A DNA stretch of 5,751 nucleotides from an uncultured bacterium (GTDB taxonomy: Bacteria; Bacteroidota; Bacteroidia; Chitinophagales; Chitinophagaceae), in NCBI GenBank assembly GCA_903957405.1, contig CAJBPC010000504.1, positions 1-5,751 on the forward strand. Direction: 5' to 3'. Below are positions 1 through 5,751 of the stretch, one piece after another. The position numbers were made by a program, and so were the translations under genes. Numbering within the stretch: the first letter of the stretch is position 1; every line of letters starts with the position of its first letter. The notes under the pieces are model-generated. The model saw only the letters and a list, made by a program, of their open reading frames with translations, was not told the DNA's origin and ran no database searches.

Positions 1-2819
1 AGGCGCAGCTGTTGATGCTTGCTTCGCATAATATCCTCAATCCGCAGAACGGAACGCCGATCACCCTTCCTTCACAGGACATGGTGCTTGGTCTTTACTA
101 CCTTACCAAAGGGAAGAAGACCATGGGCGACGAGACGATCCGCGGAGAGGGCATGATTTTTTACAGTCCGGAAGAGGTGATCATCGCCCATAACGAGGGG
201 CGCGTCGACTTGCACGCGTACATAAAGGTAAAAGTGCCTGTCCGCGACCCGGCCACTGGGGATCTGTCCATAAAGCTGACAGAGACGACGGTGGGACGCG
301 TCATTTTCAATCAGACCGTGCCAGCCAAGGTCGGGTATGAGAACACGCTGCTGTCAAAGAAGAATCTCCGGGAGATCATCGGCAATATCATCAAGATCAC
401 CGATGTCCCTACTACTGCGCGATTCCTGGATGCGATCAAGGAGCTCGGTTTCCGCACGGCATTCCGGGGTGGCCTCTCGTTCAATATTGAGGATCTTGTG
501 GTTCCAGCGATGCGTGAGCAGATGATCGAACAGGCTGCCGTCGAGGTGCAGGAGGTTTGGGAGAACTACAATATGGGTATCATCACCTACAACGAGCGAT
601 ACAACCAGATCATCGACATTTGGTCGAGGGTCGATATGAAAGTGACGGAAGTCCTGATCCAGGCGATGGCGTCTGACAAGCAGGGTTTCAACTCGGTATA
701 TATGATGCTTGATTCGGGCGCTCGTGGTTCGAAGCAGCAGGTCAAACAGCTCGCCGGTCTGCGTGGCCTTATGGCCAAGCCGCGGAAGAGCGGATCTTCC
801 GGTTCGGAGATCATTGAGAACCCGATCCTGGCGAATTTCAAGGATGGTTTGAGTGTATTGGAATATTTCATCTCGACGCACGGTGCGCGGAAGGGACTGG
901 CAGATACGGCACTTAAGACTGCGGATGCCGGTTATCTTACCCGTCGTCTGGTGGATGTCGCCCAGGATGTGGTCATCACGGAGTCTGACTGCGGCACTTT
1001 GAGGGGTATTGCAATCAGTGCGCTGAAGGACAACGAAGACATTGTAGAGCCGCTCTACGACAGGATCCTCGGACGCACTTCGCTTCATAACGTGTTCAAT
1101 CCGTTGACGGATGAGCTTATCGCCAATGCGGGCCAGCTCATCACCGAAGAAATAGCAGAAGAGATAGAGAAATACCTCGAGACGGTTGACATCCGTTCGG
1201 TACTCACCTGCGAAAGCAAGCGAGGTGTGTGTGTGAAGTGTTACGGCCTCAACCTGGCGACAGGGCAGTTGACGCAGCGCGGAGATGCGGTGGGCATCAT
1301 TGCGGCACAGTCGATCGGAGAACCGGGCACACAGCTCACTTTGAGGACCTTCCACGTGGGTGGTGTTGCGGGTTCCACTTCAGTGGAATCGCAGTTGGTC
1401 GCCAAATTCGATGGTACGGTCCAGTTTGATACGTTGCGGACCGTTATTTCTAAGACTGCGGATGGCACGGAAGTGGATATTGTTATCGGACGCACCGGTG
1501 AGATGAGGATCATGGATCTGAAGGATGACAGGTTGCTTATCACCAACAACCTTCCTTATGGTTCCACGCTGTTGGTCAAGGAAAATCAGAAAGTGATAAA
1601 AGGCGATGTCATTTGTACATGGGATCCTTACAATAACGTGATTCTATCAGAGCAGGAAGGGGAAGTGATCTTCGAGAGCGTGATAGAGGGCGTGACCTTT
1701 AGGGAAGAAGCCGACGAGCAAACGGGTCACCGCGAGAAGGTGGTCATCGATACGAAAGACAGGACAAGGATCCCGTCAGTCAACATCAAGTCTAAGAAAG
1801 ACGAAAAGTCCTATAACCTGCCGGTTGGTTCCCACATTGCAGTGGATGACCATGACATCGTCAAGCCGGGCACCGTGCTCGCCAAGATACCTCGTATCCT
1901 GGGTAAGTTGCGGGATATCACCGGTGGTCTGCCGCGGGTGACGGAGTTGTTTGAAGCGAGGAATCCGGGTAATCCTGCGGTGGTTTCAGAGATCGACGGA
2001 GTCATTTCCTTCGGCCAGGTGAAACGCGGTAACAGGGAGATCAAGGTCACGGCAAAGGATGAAAAGGAAAGGAAGTATTTGGTGCCGATGACGCGTCAGA
2101 TCCTCGCACAGGATGGAGATTTCATCAAAGCCGGAACGCCACTTTCCGATGGGCAGATCGCACCGAGCGATATTCTCTCTATCAAAGGACCGTTTGCGGT
2201 GCAGGAATATGTTGTCAATGAGATCCAGGAAGTATATCGCCTGCAAGGTGTGAGGCTGAACGACAAGCATATTGAGGTCATTGTACGTCAGATGATGAAG
2301 AAGGTTGAGATCGTGGATCCGGGCAACACTCGTTTCCTTGAGGGAGACCTGGAAGACAGGATTGATTTCAACGATGTGAATGACTGGACCTATGACAAGA
2401 AGGTCATTTTGGAGCCTGGCGATTCTGCCAAACTCAAAGCGGGTCAGATCGTCAGCTTGCGGGAAGTAAGGGAGGAGAACTCCATCCTTCGCAGGGCGGA
2501 CAAACGCCTTGTGGAATTCGAGGATGCCAAGTCTGCAACCTCCCGACCGGTGCTTTTGGGTATCACCAAGGCATCTCTGGGTACGCAGAGCTGGATATCA
2601 GCCGCATCATTCCAAGAGACGACGAAAGTGCTGTCATCCGCCGCCATACAGGGCAAATGCGATGATATGATCGGACTGAAGGAGAATGTCATTACCGGTC
2701 ACCATATTCCTGCAGGTACGGGTCTCCGTGAGTTTGAGAACATGATTGTCGGCAGCAAGGAGGAATACGAATTGCTCCAGTCCACCCGCGAGGCCATGAG
2801 CTTCGATGAAGATGAGTGA
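1..2819 (+). CDS. rpoC: DNA-directed RNA polymerase subunit beta' (RpoC), C-terminal two thirds; 5' end outside window
   Basis: This is the catalytic beta' subunit of RNA polymerase, which transcribes all cellular genes as part of the alpha2-beta-beta'-omega core. The frame is already open at the first full codon (base 3, reading AQLLMLASHNIL), so the TTG at 12 is not a start. The NADFDGD catalytic loop and N-terminal zinc ribbon would lie upstream. Visible landmarks in order are: the SQDMVLGLYY segment (about 78-107); MMLDSGARGS of the F-loop region (from 702); the bridge helix with GARKGLADTALKTADAGYL (about 867-965); four zinc-ligand cysteines (codons at 990, 1209, 1230 and 1239); and the trigger loop QLTLRTFHVGG (1332-1364). 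An inserted domain follows, then DITGGLPRVTELFEAR, the RLQGVRLNDKHIEVIVRQM segment and GITKASLGTQSWISAASFQET. The tail is acidic and ends at TGA 2817-2819. No frameshift is seen. The identification is certain. Confidence 0.98.
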   Translation, partial: AQLLMLASHNILNPQNGTPITLPSQDMVLGLYYLTKGKKTMGDETIRGEGMIFYSPEEVIIAHNEGRVDLHAYIKVKVPVRDPATGDLSIKLTETTVGRVIFNQTVPAKVGYENTLLSKKNLREIIGNIIKITDVPTTARFLDAIKELGFRTAFRGGLSFNIEDLVVPAMREQMIEQAAVEVQEVWENYNMGIITYNERYNQIIDIWSRVDMKVTEVLIQAMASDKQGFNSVYMMLDSGARGSKQQVKQLAGLRGLMAKPRKSGSSGSEIIENPILANFKDGLSVLEYFISTHGARKGLADTALKTADAGYLTRRLVDVAQDVVITESDCGTLRGIAISALKDNEDIVEPLYDRILGRTSLHNVFNPLTDELIANAGQLITEEIAEEIEKYLETVDIRSVLTCESKRGVCVKCYGLNLATGQLTQRGDAVGIIAAQSIGEPGTQLTLRTFHVGGVAGSTSVESQLVAKFDGTVQFDTLRTVISKTADGTEVDIVIGRTGEMRIMDLKDDRLLITNNLPYGSTLLVKENQKVIKGDVICTWDPYNNVILSEQEGEVIFESVIEGVTFREEADEQTGHREKVVIDTKDRTRIPSVNIKSKKDEKSYNLPVGSHIAVDDHDIVKPGTVLAKIPRILGKLRDITGGLPRVTELFEARNPGNPAVVSEIDGVISFGQVKRGNREIKVTAKDEKERKYLVPMTRQILAQDGDFIKAGTPLSDGQIAPSDILSIKGPFAVQEYVVNEIQEVYRLQGVRLNDKHIEVIVRQMMKKVEIVDPGNTRFLEGDLEDRIDFNDVNDWTYDKKVILEPGDSAKLKAGQIVSLREVREENSILRRADKRLVEFEDAKSATSRPVLLGITKASLGTQSWISAASFQETTKVLSSAAIQGKCDDMIGLKENVITGHHIPAGTGLREFENMIVGSKEEYELLQSTREAMSFDEDE
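1374..1905 (+). other. SI3-like inserted domain inside the RpoC trigger loop
   Basis: About 178 codons separate the N-terminal half of the trigger loop (RTFHVGG, ending near 1364) from the segment where the conserved core resumes (LRDITGGLPRV, from about 1908). In enzymes without an insertion these two parts are nearly contiguous. The insert has two stretches with the look of sandwich-barrel hybrid motifs. One is around LPYGSTLLVKENQKVIKGDV (about 1551-1610) and continues to GEVIFES. The other is around LPVGSHIAVDDHDIVKPGTV (about 1818-1877). The E. coli enzyme carries an insertion of similar size, called SI3, at the same place, and this is most likely its counterpart. The limits are estimated from the E. 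coli alignment as I remember it, so they may be off by several residues. Confidence 0.75.
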
Positions 2820-2840
2820 TCTGACATTCGAAACGATACG

Positions 2841-2872
2841 GGAGTGGGATAGATGTCCCGCTCCTTTTTTTT
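2841..2872 (+). terminator. Intrinsic terminator of the rpoC transcription unit
   Basis: A nine-pair stem (GGAGTGGGA at 2841-2849 with TCCCGCTCC at 2856-2864, including one G-U pair) closes a six-base loop and is followed at once by eight T residues (2865-2872). It begins 21 bases after the rpoC stop codon. This is a textbook Rho-independent terminator. It should end the polymerase-subunit operon and separate it from the OmpH-like gene. Confidence 0.93.
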
Positions 2873-2892
2873 ATCATTAAAGCACGCAAAAC

Positions 2893-2923
2893 TTGTCCCC
2901 GCAGGGGTAATTCTGTACATTGC
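2893..2923 (+). promoter_or_regulatory. Possible Bacteroidota sigma-ABfr-type promoter for the OmpH-like gene
   Basis: The Bacteroidota primary sigma factor recognises TTTG or TTG near -33 and TAnnTTTG near -7. Here TTG at 2893-2895 is followed, after a 20-base spacer, by TACATTGC at 2916-2923, which matches four of the six fixed positions. Transcription would start near 2930, giving a leader of fewer than 20 bases before the ATG at 2948. The spacer holds a short palindrome, CCCC-GCA-GGGG (2897-2907). A promoter is expected here because a strong terminator lies just upstream, but the motif match is only fair. Confidence 0.35.
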
Positions 2924-2947
2924 CCTTCCATTTTCAATAAACCCTCC

Positions 2948-3556
2948 ATGAAGAATATTCAATCGACTTTAAACATCATCCTCGCAGCGGCCATCGCAGT
3001 GTTGTTCTTTTTGCAGTTCAAAGGCAGTTCCGGTTCGGCTGGCGGCAAGAGTGCCTCGAAAGCCACGGATTCCGCAGGTGCCAGTGTGCTGAAGGTCGCC
3101 TATGTGGATCTTGACAGCATACAAGTGAAGTACACCTATTACAAAGAGAAAACCGATGAATTTGCCCGTAAGAATGAGAGTGCTGAAAGGGATGTGAACA
3201 ATGCCTTGCAGAAACTCGAAAATGAGCGTGTCGCCTTCCTTCAGAGGGGACAGTCCATTACCCAATCTGAAGCCGAGCGTTTCCAGCAGGAGTTGCAGCG
3301 CAAGTTCCAGAATATCGAAGGTCAGAAGAAGAACCTCGAGAAAAGCATACAGAGTGAAGGTGCGAAGACAATGGAAGACCTGAAGAAGCGCATCGACCAA
3401 TATCTGGTGGAATACAACAAGAAAGCGAAGTACTCTTTTATTTTCTCCACCAGCAGCGCCATCGATGTGCTTTTCTACAAGGACAGCGCACTCAACATCA
3501 CGAACGAAGTGGTTGCGGGCCTGAATGCGGCGTACAATAATTCCAGTACGAAATAA
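2948..3556 (+). CDS. OmpH/Skp-family periplasmic chaperone-like protein, N-terminally membrane-anchored
   Basis: This 202-residue protein belongs to the OmpH/HlpA (Skp) family, whose members hold unfolded outer-membrane proteins in the periplasm and deliver them towards the BAM machinery. Residues 9-24 form one hydrophobic segment (IILAAAIAVLFFLQF) after a short basic N-terminus, followed by a Gly/Ser/Ala-rich linker to about residue 46. No clear AXA cleavage site and no lipobox cysteine are seen, so a signal anchor seems likelier than a cleaved signal peptide. The domain opens with the strand LKVAYVDLDSI (48-58) and continues as a long charged coiled coil (about 60-157). It closes with YSFIFSTSSAIDVLFYKDSALNITNEVVAGLN (162-193), the typical family ending. 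The start at 2948 places the anchor at the terminus; there is no Shine-Dalgarno. Terminators on both sides suggest a single-gene unit. The family call is strong; the substrates are unknown. Confidence 0.9.
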   Translation: MKNIQSTLNIILAAAIAVLFFLQFKGSSGSAGGKSASKATDSAGASVLKVAYVDLDSIQVKYTYYKEKTDEFARKNESAERDVNNALQKLENERVAFLQRGQSITQSEAERFQQELQRKFQNIEGQKKNLEKSIQSEGAKTMEDLKKRIDQYLVEYNKKAKYSFIFSTSSAIDVLFYKDSALNITNEVVAGLNAAYNNSSTK

Positions 3557-3584
3557 CCATCAGAAGGTTGAAAGTCATAACTTG

Positions 3585-3613
3585 AAGTCCCTGCAATCAG
3601 GGACTTTTTTTTT
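3585..3613 (+). terminator. Intrinsic terminator after the OmpH-like gene
   Basis: A perfect nine-pair stem (AAGTCCCTG at 3585-3593, CAGGGACTT at 3598-3606) with a CAAT tetraloop runs into nine T residues (3605-3613), the last stem pairs using the first of these Ts. It starts 28 bases after the OmpH-like stop and ends 25 bases before the permease ATG. It should end the upstream transcript, so the permease needs its own start site in a very short space or depends on read-through. Confidence 0.93.
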
Positions 3614-3638
3614 ATTTAACGGCCATAAACGCATATAG

Positions 3639-5060
3639 ATGTCAGAGTCCACGCAATTCAAACCCAGCCTTAGTCTGCTGGATGCAACGATGCTCGTTGC
3701 AGGTTCCATGATCGGTTCCGGAATATTCATTGTCAGTGCAGACATCACCCGGAATGTGGGGAGTGCGGGTTGGCTGTTGTTCGTTTGGTTCATCACGGGA
3801 TTTATGACGATCACTGCTGCCGTCAGTTATGGAGAACTCAGCGGGATGTATCCAAGGGCGGGTGGGCAGTATGTGTACCTTCGGGAGGCGTATAATCCGC
3901 TTATGGGTTTCCTCTACGGGTGGAGTTTTTTTGCAGTGATACAGACTGCCACCATCGCCGCTGTGGGGGTGGCATTTGCACGGTTCACCGCATACCTATT
4001 CCCGGCAGTTGGGGAGAATCATATCCTTGTGGATCTTCCTTACCTCAAGATCTCCGCCGCTCAACTCACGAGTATCCTCATCATCATCCTGCTGACATAT
4101 GTCAATACCAGGGGGGTAAGGGAGGGGAAAGTCATACAGACCACTTTCACCGTATCTAAGCTGATCGCTGTTTTTGGTCTGATGGTTTTCGGGTTCCTGC
4201 TGGTAAAAGAGAGCCATTGGGCCGCCAATTGGGAGACCGGCATGAATGCCATGCAGGACCTTGGCCAGCAAGGGGAAGGCAAAGTGCCGACGGGGTGGAC
4301 ACCTATTTCCGGTGTCGCATTGCTGGGTGCGATAGCCGCTGCGATGACCGGTTCCATCTTCAGCAGTGATGCGTGGAACAATGTCACTTTCATTGCGGGA
4401 GAAATCAAAAATCCAAAGCGCAACATCGGACTGAGTCTTTTCCTTGGAACCTTGGTCGTCACATTCCTGTATTTGACCGTGAACCTGATGTACCTGTACG
4501 CACTTCCTTTGCAGGACATCGCATTTCCTCCTTCTGACAGGCTTGCCACAACTGCTGCCAACAGGATCTTTGGAGAGAGCGGTACCGTCATCATCGCCCT
4601 GTTGATCATGGTGGCGACGTTCGGATGCATCAACGGGTTGGTCCTTGCCGGTGCCAGGGTGTATTACACGATGGCGAAGGACGGGTTGTTTTTTGCCAAG
4701 GCAGGTGTGTTGAACAAGAACGCGGTACCGCAGTGGGCGCTTTGGGCCCAGTGTGTGGTTGCTTCTCTGCTCTGCCTGAGTGGAGGGTATGGCAACCTGC
4801 TCGACATGATCAGTTTCGTGGTGGTGATATTCTATGTGCTGACCATTGCCGGCATCTTCATCCTGCGAAAGAAGCAGCCCATGGCGGAGCGCCCCTACAG
4901 GGCATTTGGCTATCCGTTCCTTCCGGCATTGTATATTGTCATGGGGCTGGCATTTTGCATCCTCCTGCTCATCTTTAAAACAACGTATGCCGCCTGGGGC
5001 CTGGCCATCACCCTGGCAGGCATTCCTTTGTATCATCTTGCCACCCGCAATAAGAAATAA
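3639..5060 (+). CDS. APC-superfamily amino-acid permease
   Basis: This is a 473-residue inner-membrane transporter with about 12 predicted membrane segments (roughly 12-32, 42-65, 88-116, 142-158, 168-189, 223-245, 264-287, 315-344, 364-382, 386-409, 428-446 and 450-468). It belongs to the amino acid-polyamine-organocation superfamily and resembles the LAT/SteT-type exchangers. TM1 carries the unwound substrate-binding signature GSMIGSGIF (22-30). YPRAGGQYVYLREAY (71-85) follows TM2. TM5 has Lys174 in TVSKLIAV, at the position of the conserved lysine known to be important in this superfamily. TM6 leads into FSSDAWNNVTFIAGEIKNPKRNIG (241-264). TM8 ends with ARVYYTMAKDG (339-349), and RPYRAFGYP (418-426) precedes TM11. 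The family is clear; the substrate and the exchange or symport mode are not. The start fits the family's usual short N-terminus. No Shine-Dalgarno is visible. It is probably co-transcribed with the kinase downstream. Confidence 0.93.
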   Translation: MSESTQFKPSLSLLDATMLVAGSMIGSGIFIVSADITRNVGSAGWLLFVWFITGFMTITAAVSYGELSGMYPRAGGQYVYLREAYNPLMGFLYGWSFFAVIQTATIAAVGVAFARFTAYLFPAVGENHILVDLPYLKISAAQLTSILIIILLTYVNTRGVREGKVIQTTFTVSKLIAVFGLMVFGFLLVKESHWAANWETGMNAMQDLGQQGEGKVPTGWTPISGVALLGAIAAAMTGSIFSSDAWNNVTFIAGEIKNPKRNIGLSLFLGTLVVTFLYLTVNLMYLYALPLQDIAFPPSDRLATTAANRIFGESGTVIIALLIMVATFGCINGLVLAGARVYYTMAKDGLFFAKAGVLNKNAVPQWALWAQCVVASLLCLSGGYGNLLDMISFVVVIFYVLTIAGIFILRKKQPMAERPYRAFGYPFLPALYIVMGLAFCILLLIFKTTYAAWGLAITLAGIPLYHLATRNKK

Positions 5061-5072
5061 CCGACACTGACT

Positions 5073-5751
5073 ATGCCGAAAGTGGATTTTGACCGGATCT
5101 TCAGGGAATTTCAGGGGGTGTCCGTAGGCGTGATAGGAGATCTGATGTTGGATACCTATCTGTGGGGACGTGTCGACCGCATCTCCCCGGAAGCCCCGGT
5201 ACCTGTAGTGGAGCTTATCCGGAAGGACCACCGCATTGGTGGGGCGGGCAATGTGGCCCTTAACCTCACCGCTTTGGGGGCAACGGTCTCCGTGCTTTCC
5301 GTGATCGGAAAGGATGAAGATGGCATCCGGCTAAGGGAAATGCTTGAAGATCAAGAAATAGGCACGGACCATCTGATAGAAAGCAGGGCGCGCATCACGA
5401 CAAACAAGACGCGCATCATCAGCCGGAACCAGCATATGTTGCGGCTGGACAATGAGGTCACTGCCGATCTGGAGACTGCGGAGGAAACCTCGTTGCTCGC
5501 TCAAGTCAGGGCTTTCATCGATAAGGAATCCCCGCGCATCATGGTCCTTGAGGATTACAACAAAGGGGTACTTACGGCAACAGTCCTGGCCTCTGTCATC
5601 GACCTGTGTCGCAGTAAAGGAATCCTCACCACTGTGGATCCGAAGCGCAGGAATTTCTTTGCTTACAAGGGGGTGGATATCTTCAAGCCGAATCTGAAGG
5701 AGGTGAAGGAAGGGTTGAACATCATCGATGACCGGGCGGACCATTCCATGA
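5073..5751 (+). CDS. rfaE1: D-beta-D-heptose-7-phosphate kinase (RfaE1/HldE kinase domain), 3' end outside window
   Basis: These are the first 226 codons of a PfkB/ribokinase-fold kinase; the reading frame is open at the right edge. The family phosphorylates D-glycero-beta-D-manno-heptose 7-phosphate at C1, a cytoplasmic step in making ADP-heptose for LPS core or other surface glycans. Characteristic segments are VIGDLMLDTYLWGRVDRISPEAPVPVV (20-46), the PfkB N-terminal signature GGAGNVALNLTALGA (56-70), and TRIISRNQHMLRLDNE (113-128), the heptokinase form of this region. DYNKGVL (161-167) and VDPKRRNFFAYKGVDIFKPNLKE (188-210) follow. The DTxGAGD-type catalytic motif should come beyond the window. 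Whether a nucleotidyltransferase domain follows (bifunctional HldE) cannot be seen. The ATG at 5073 leaves only a short N-terminus before the first strand, as usual. It lies 12 bases after the permease stop, with no promoter or Shine-Dalgarno between. Confidence 0.93.
   Translation, partial: MPKVDFDRIFREFQGVSVGVIGDLMLDTYLWGRVDRISPEAPVPVVELIRKDHRIGGAGNVALNLTALGATVSVLSVIGKDEDGIRLREMLEDQEIGTDHLIESRARITTNKTRIISRNQHMLRLDNEVTADLETAEETSLLAQVRAFIDKESPRIMVLEDYNKGVLTATVLASVIDLCRSKGILTTVDPKRRNFFAYKGVDIFKPNLKEVKEGLNIIDDRADHSM

Noticed and set aside
12..17. TTG or ATG at 12-17 as the start of a 935-residue protein
   Set aside because: The frame is open to the window edge, and the residues before it (AQLL) continue the conserved RpoC sequence, so these are internal codons.
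354..1355. Long open frame on the minus strand (333 codons) opposite rpoC
   Set aside because: It lies fully within conserved rpoC sequence, its translation resembles no family I know, and codon bias in the sense gene commonly leaves such antisense frames open.
3634..3640. TATAGAT resembling an E. coli-type -10 box
   Set aside because: It overlaps the permease start codon, has no partner -35 element, and the organism appears to use a different promoter consensus.
3996..5231. Long open frame on the minus strand (411 codons) opposite the permease and the start of the kinase
   Set aside because: The translation is rich in His, Gln, Arg and Asp with no domain-like pattern, and the sense strand encodes two clearly recognisable genes across the same span.
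5331..5744. Minus-strand open frame at the right edge
   Set aside because: The plus strand here encodes the conserved heptose-phosphate kinase motifs, so the reverse frame is a shadow.
1..5751. Mobile elements, CRISPR arrays, tRNA or rRNA genes, long repeats, attachment sites, toxin-antitoxin or defence genes
   Set aside because: Almost all bases are taken up by four recognisable housekeeping-type genes. The gaps are 128, 82 and 12 bases and contain only terminators and short promoter-like sequence.

Overview
The window looks like ordinary chromosomal DNA from a member of the Bacteroidota (Bacteroidetes). Three things point there. The RpoC sequence has the Bacteroidota form of the trigger-loop region (QLTLRTFHVGG), with a large inserted domain after it and an acidic C-terminal tail. 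None of the three visible start codons has a Shine-Dalgarno sequence. The OmpH/Skp-like protein, the amino-acid permease and the heptose-phosphate kinase all resemble Bacteroidota versions. Base composition is roughly balanced GC/AT by eye. I cannot name a genus.

Layout, all on the + strand. Bases 1-2819 hold the last two thirds of rpoC, the RNA polymerase beta' subunit; the window opens just after the point where the NADFDGD catalytic motif should lie. A strong intrinsic terminator follows at 2841-2872. A 128-base intergenic region then carries a possible Bacteroidota-type promoter with a small palindrome in its spacer. Next comes a 202-residue membrane-anchored OmpH/Skp-family protein (2948-3556), closed by a second strong intrinsic terminator (3585-3613). 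After that come a 473-residue APC-superfamily amino-acid permease (3639-5060) and, 12 bases later, the first 226 codons of a PfkB-family D-beta-D-heptose-7-phosphate kinase (5073 to the window end), which runs off the right edge.

The genes fall into three transcription units: the end of the rpoBC-type operon, a probably monocistronic ompH/skp-like gene bracketed by terminators, and a permease-kinase pair whose tight spacing suggests co-transcription. The Skp-like protein (envelope chaperone) and the heptose kinase (ADP-heptose supply for LPS core or surface glycans) both relate to the Gram-negative envelope. The permease has no obvious functional link to either.

I found no mobile element, CRISPR array, RNA gene, frameshift or broken gene, and nothing that looks like a new biological system. 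The findings below are modest: a domain insertion in the polymerase trigger loop, gene-order points, and small regulatory structures.
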